Source of the DNA: an uncultured Oscillibacter sp.
GTDB lineage: Bacteria > Bacillota > Clostridia > Oscillospirales > Oscillospiraceae
Reading direction: 5' to 3'
Assembly: GCF_910587525.1 (NCBI RefSeq)
Contig: NZ_CAJULS010000092.1
Coordinates: 1-9,548 of the forward strand
Length of the DNA: 9,548 nt
A model generated the notes under the pieces. The model saw only the letters and a list, made by a program, of their open reading frames with translations, did not search any database and was not told where the DNA came from. Within the stretch, counting starts at the first letter, position 1; each line of letters opens with the position of its first letter. The position numbers and the translations under genes are program-made. Shown here one piece after another: positions 6,861 to 9,548 of the stretch.

Positions 6861-6892
6861 GGTCCGGGGGGCGCGGACGCGCGCCCCGGACC
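6861..6892 (+). other. Intercistronic stem-loop after the binding-protein gene
   Basis: GGTCCGGGG (6861-6869) pairs perfectly with CCCCGGACC (6884-6892); a G-G mismatch and 4 more GC pairs follow inside, with a small loop. No T-tract follows. A strong hairpin after the binding-protein gene is commonly a 3'-end stabiliser or partial terminator that leaves the binding protein more abundant than the membrane parts. Read-through to the HAD and permease genes is expected, as no obvious second promoter is seen. Confidence 0.6.
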
Positions 6893-6932
6893 TTCCCTAT
6901 CCCACCGACCCCCATTGAAAGGACGGATTCCC

Positions 6933-7553
6933 ATGGTCAAAGCAGTTATTTTCGACATGGGCGGCATTCTGCTGGACTTCCCTATGCTGAAACTCACCGC
7001 CGCCTATTCCCACACGGCGGAGGACGCCTGCCTCCTGGAGCAGGTCATCTTCAAAAGCCCGGAATGGGTGGCCCTGGACCGGGGGCTCGTGTCGGAGGAG
7101 CAGGTCCTCTCCGCCGCCCGGGAGCGGCTGCCGGAGCGGCTGCACGACAACGCAGCCCGGGTGATCGAACACTGGGACGAATATCTCTTCCCCAAGCCGG
7201 AGATGAATGCCCTGGCCCGGGAGCTGGACGCCCTGGGCGTGCCGCTGTACCTGCTGTCCAACACCTCCGCCCGCTTTTACCGCTTCCGGGACAAAATCGA
7301 GGTCTGGCCCCTGCTGCGCGGCGCCCTCCTCTCCTTTGAGGAGAAGCTCCTCAAGCCGGACCCGGAGCTGTACCGCCGCCTGTTCCCCCGGTTCGGCCTG
7401 TCCCCCGGGGAGTGCTTTTTCATCGACGACCTGCATCTGAATGTGGAGGGCGCCCGCTGGTGCGGGATGAAGGCCTTCTGCTATCAAAACGACATCTCCC
7501 GGCTCCGCGCCGCCCTGCGTGAGGCCGGTATCCCCGCTGCTCTGGAACGTTAG
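6933..7553 (+). CDS. HAD-superfamily phosphatase, YihX-like (subfamily IA)
   Basis: 206-aa cytoplasmic hydrolase, expected to remove phosphate from a small metabolite. Motif I is VIFDMGGILLD with nucleophile D8; position +2 is Gly10 rather than the usual second Asp, as in the YihX group (FDLGNVIVD). Motif II is YLLSNTS (S109-N110-T111), motif III is K141-P142 in EKLLKPDPELY, and motif IV is FFIDDLHLNVEGA (D165-D166). The helical cap is between about residues 15 and 90. The ATG at 6933 is preceded by AAAGGA at a 9-nt spacing; a TTG at 6915 is possible but less likely. The stop codon is embedded in the ribosome binding site of the permease gene, so the two are coupled. YihX of E. coli acts on glucose 1-phosphate; here the substrate is unproven. 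Confidence 0.87.
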   Translation: MVKAVIFDMGGILLDFPMLKLTAAYSHTAEDACLLEQVIFKSPEWVALDRGLVSEEQVLSAARERLPERLHDNAARVIEHWDEYLFPKPEMNALARELDALGVPLYLLSNTSARFYRFRDKIEVWPLLRGALLSFEEKLLKPDPELYRRLFPRFGLSPGECFFIDDLHLNVEGARWCGMKAFCYQNDISRLRAALREAGIPAALER

Positions 7554-7564
7554 GAGGAGTTTTT

Positions 7565-9394
7565 ATGAATCAAACGGCCACCCTCCAGGCAAGCAAGTCC
7601 ACCATCTTTTTCAACAAGGTCAAGACCTTTTTCTCCAAGCCCCACAACGTGATCCTGGTGCTGATGGGCATTGTGCTGACGGTGACCACCGTGGCCCCCA
7701 TCATCGCCATCGTGGAGGACACCTTCAAAATCCACCCCGGCACCATCGACGCCCACCTCACCGGCCAGGCCGCGGGCTACACCACGGTAAACTATATCGA
7801 CCTGTTCACCAGCAAGCTGGCCAAGACCAATCTGTGGACGCCCCTGCTCAACACCATCTGGCTGGCGGTGGGCACCTGCGTGGTGTCCATCCTGTTCGGC
7901 GGCGTGTTCGCCTTCTTGGTCACACGCACCAACCTGGCCTGGCGCAAGTACCTCAGCTCCATCTTCATCTTCCCCTACATCATGCCCCAGTGGACGCTGG
8001 CCGTGGTGTGGCAGAATATGTTCAACTCCAACGCCGTCACCGGCACGTCCAACGGCCTGCTGGCCTCCCTGTTCGGCATTGAAATGCCCCTGTGGTGGTG
8101 CAAGGGCCTGTTCCCCAGCCTGGTGGTGCTGGGCCTGCACTACGCCCCCTTCGCCTATATCCTCATCGGCGGCATCTTCCGCAACATGGACGCCAACCTG
8201 GAGGAAGCCGCCACCATTCTGGACACGCCCCGGTGGAAGACCATGTGCAAAATCACCCTTCCCATGGTCAAGCCCGCCATTTTGTCCACCATTCTCCTGG
8301 TGTTCGGCAGCTCCATGGGCTCCTATCCCGTGCCCCACTACCTGGGCCTGACCACCCTGTCCACCAAGTACGTGTCCATGAACTCCAAGTTCACCGGCGA
8401 GGCCAGCATCCTGGCCATCATCATGATGGTGTTCGGCGTGGCCATCATGCTGCTCAATCAGCTCTCCCTCACCAGCCGCAAGAGCTACACCACCGTGACC
8501 GGCAAGGCGGGGCAGAGCTCCAAGTTTAACCTGGGCAGGGTGGGGCGGTACGTCATCGCCCTGGCGCTGGTGGTCGTCACCTTCTTCACCAGCATCTTCC
8601 CCATCGTATCCTTCGCCTTTGAGACCTTCCTGCCCAACCCCGGCGACTACTCCTTCCTCTACACCGGCGACCCCAGCAATCTCACCACCAAATGGTGGGT
8701 TACGGATGAAAACGTGTCGGAGAACGGGATGTACGGTCAGAAGGGCATTCTCCACAACGAGACCATCTGGCGGGCCTTCCGGGGCACCATGCTGGTGAGC
8801 GTCAGCTGCGCCCTGCTGGCGGGCTCCATCGGCACCCTCATCGGCTACGCCGTGGCCAAAAGCCGGCGAAGTAAATGGGCCAATTACGTCAACAGCGTGG
8901 CCTTCCTTCCCTACCTCATGCCCTCCATCGCCGTGGGCGTGGCCTTCTTCATCCTGTTCTCCAACCAGTATATCAACCTGTTCAACACCTACACCCTGCT
9001 CATCATCGTGGGCACGGTGAAGTATATCCCCTTCGCCAGCCGCAGCTCCCTCAACTCCATGCTTCAGCTCTCCGGGGAGATTGAGGAGGCCGCCATCATC
9101 CAGGACATTCCCTGGATCAAGCGCATGACCCGCATCATCATCCCCATCCAGAAGTCGTCCATCATCAGCGGCTTCCTGCTGCCCTTCATGACCTGCCTGC
9201 GGGAGCTGTCGCTGTTCCTGCTGCTGTGTACCCAGGGCTTCATCCTGTCCACCACCCTGGACTACTTCGACGAGATGGGCCTGTACGCCTTCTCCAGCGG
9301 CATCAACCTGATTCTGATCGTCACCATCCTGGTGTGCAACACGCTGGTCAACAAGGTCACAGGGGCCAGCTTAGACAAAGGTATTGGAGGTTAA
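7565..9394 (+). CDS. ABC transporter permease, two fused transmembrane halves (AfuB/FbpB-like)
   Basis: 609-aa inner-membrane permease with both transmembrane domains in one chain, about 12 segments (first near 29-50, 97-118, 130-150, 183-204 and 281-300; second half from about 328 to 595). Each half carries an EAA loop that should dock on the ATPase: NLEEAATILDTPRWKTM then CKITLP (212-233), and EIEEAAIIQDIPWIKRM then TRIIIP (505-527). In both, the normally conserved Gly six residues after the Glu is Asp (D220, D514). Fused double permeases are usual in the iron/sugar-phosphate (FbpB/AfuB) group. Two longer outer loops (about 51-95 and 353-405) may contact the large binding protein. AGGAGG lies 7-12 nt upstream of the ATG, overlapping the HAD stop codon. 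The ATPase gene starts 3 nt after the stop. Confidence 0.92.
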   Translation: MNQTATLQASKSTIFFNKVKTFFSKPHNVILVLMGIVLTVTTVAPIIAIVEDTFKIHPGTIDAHLTGQAAGYTTVNYIDLFTSKLAKTNLWTPLLNTIWLAVGTCVVSILFGGVFAFLVTRTNLAWRKYLSSIFIFPYIMPQWTLAVVWQNMFNSNAVTGTSNGLLASLFGIEMPLWWCKGLFPSLVVLGLHYAPFAYILIGGIFRNMDANLEEAATILDTPRWKTMCKITLPMVKPAILSTILLVFGSSMGSYPVPHYLGLTTLSTKYVSMNSKFTGEASILAIIMMVFGVAIMLLNQLSLTSRKSYTTVTGKAGQSSKFNLGRVGRYVIALALVVVTFFTSIFPIVSFAFETFLPNPGDYSFLYTGDPSNLTTKWWVTDENVSENGMYGQKGILHNETIWRAFRGTMLVSVSCALLAGSIGTLIGYAVAKSRRSKWANYVNSVAFLPYLMPSIAVGVAFFILFSNQYINLFNTYTLLIIVGTVKYIPFASRSSLNSMLQLSGEIEEAAIIQDIPWIKRMTRIIIPIQKSSIISGFLLPFMTCLRELSLFLLLCTQGFILSTTLDYFDEMGLYAFSSGINLILIVTILVCNTLVNKVTGASLDKGIGG

Positions 9395-9397
9395 ATT

Positions 9398-9548
9398 ATG
9401 CCTGAAATCAGATTGGAACACGTGACAAAGCGGTGGGGCAAGTTCTACGCCGTGGACGATTTGGACCTGGTCATCGCCGACAACTCCTTTGTCACCCTGC
9501 TGGGCCCCTCCGGCTGCGGCAAGACCACCACCCTGCGGATGATCGCCG
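9398..9548 (+). CDS. ABC transporter ATP-binding protein, N-terminal part (cut by window edge)
   Basis: First 50 residues of the ATPase that drives the importer. The start MPEIRLEHVTKRWGKF is typical of the spermidine/iron/sugar-phosphate import ATPases (PotA/FbpC/AfuC). Tyr17 sits at the A-loop position, and Walker A is GPSGCGKTT (36-44), with K42 as the phosphate-binding lysine. A TGGAGG ribosome binding site overlaps the end of the permease gene, and the start is 3 nt after its TAA. The Q-loop, signature, Walker B and any C-terminal regulatory domain are beyond the right edge, so substrate class cannot be refined from this part. Confidence 0.93.
   Translation, partial: MPEIRLEHVTKRWGKFYAVDDLDLVIADNSFVTLLGPSGCGKTTTLRMIA

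Noticed and set aside
7550..8755. 401-codon open frame on the minus strand opposite the permease gene
   Set aside because: Composition (Gly/His/Gln/Val-rich, no domain) is that of the antisense of a GC-rich, C-ending-codon gene. The plus-strand permease is unmistakable.

Overview
The window is GC-rich DNA (roughly 60%) with strong AGGAGG-type ribosome binding sites, extended -10 promoters and Firmicutes gene families: a YesM/YesN-type two-component pair, short lipoprotein signal peptides and DUF1294. This suggests a high-GC Clostridia, most likely an Oscillospiraceae-type gut commensal (the Flavonifractor/Oscillibacter range). The taxonomic placement is inference from family content and style. 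No rRNA, tRNA, CRISPR array or transposase was seen.

Left part (1-1342): the 5' part of asparaginyl-tRNA synthetase (minus strand, running off the left edge) is divergent from a GNAT acetyltransferase (plus). Each has a plausible promoter in the 182-nt gap between them. A strong GC hairpin follows the GNAT gene in the convergent gap.

Middle (1343-5199, minus strand): a tightly packed operon reads right to left. It encodes a lipoprotein solute-binding protein of the iron/sugar-phosphate type (GTG start at 5199), a YesM-type sensor histidine kinase, a YesN-type AraC-family response regulator and a small DUF1294 membrane protein. Successive joints are a 4-nt overlap, a 7-nt overlap and a 1-nt gap. 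The content and order of the first three match the HptA-HptS-HptR sugar-phosphate sensing system of Staphylococcus, and the periplasmic-binding-protein-plus-sensor logic of PgtC.

Right part (5413-9548, plus strand): divergent from that operon is an ABC importer locus. It encodes a 468-aa lipoprotein binding protein, a YihX-like HAD phosphatase, a 609-aa permease with two fused transmembrane halves, and the start of the ATPase (cut by the right edge). A stem-loop separates the binding-protein gene from the rest.

The 213-nt gap between the two divergent units holds a perfect 9-bp inverted repeat with 28 nt between its arms, plus a third half-site, placed at about -40 to -85 from both predicted start sites. 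The best reading is a self-contained sense-and-import module. The small lipoprotein binds an external ligand and signals through the kinase; the AraC-type regulator activates the divergent importer from the shared operator; and the HAD enzyme may dephosphorylate the imported compound. A phosphorylated sugar or similar phospho-compound is the favoured substrate, but this is inferred from family resemblance and context. Iron or another ligand is not excluded.
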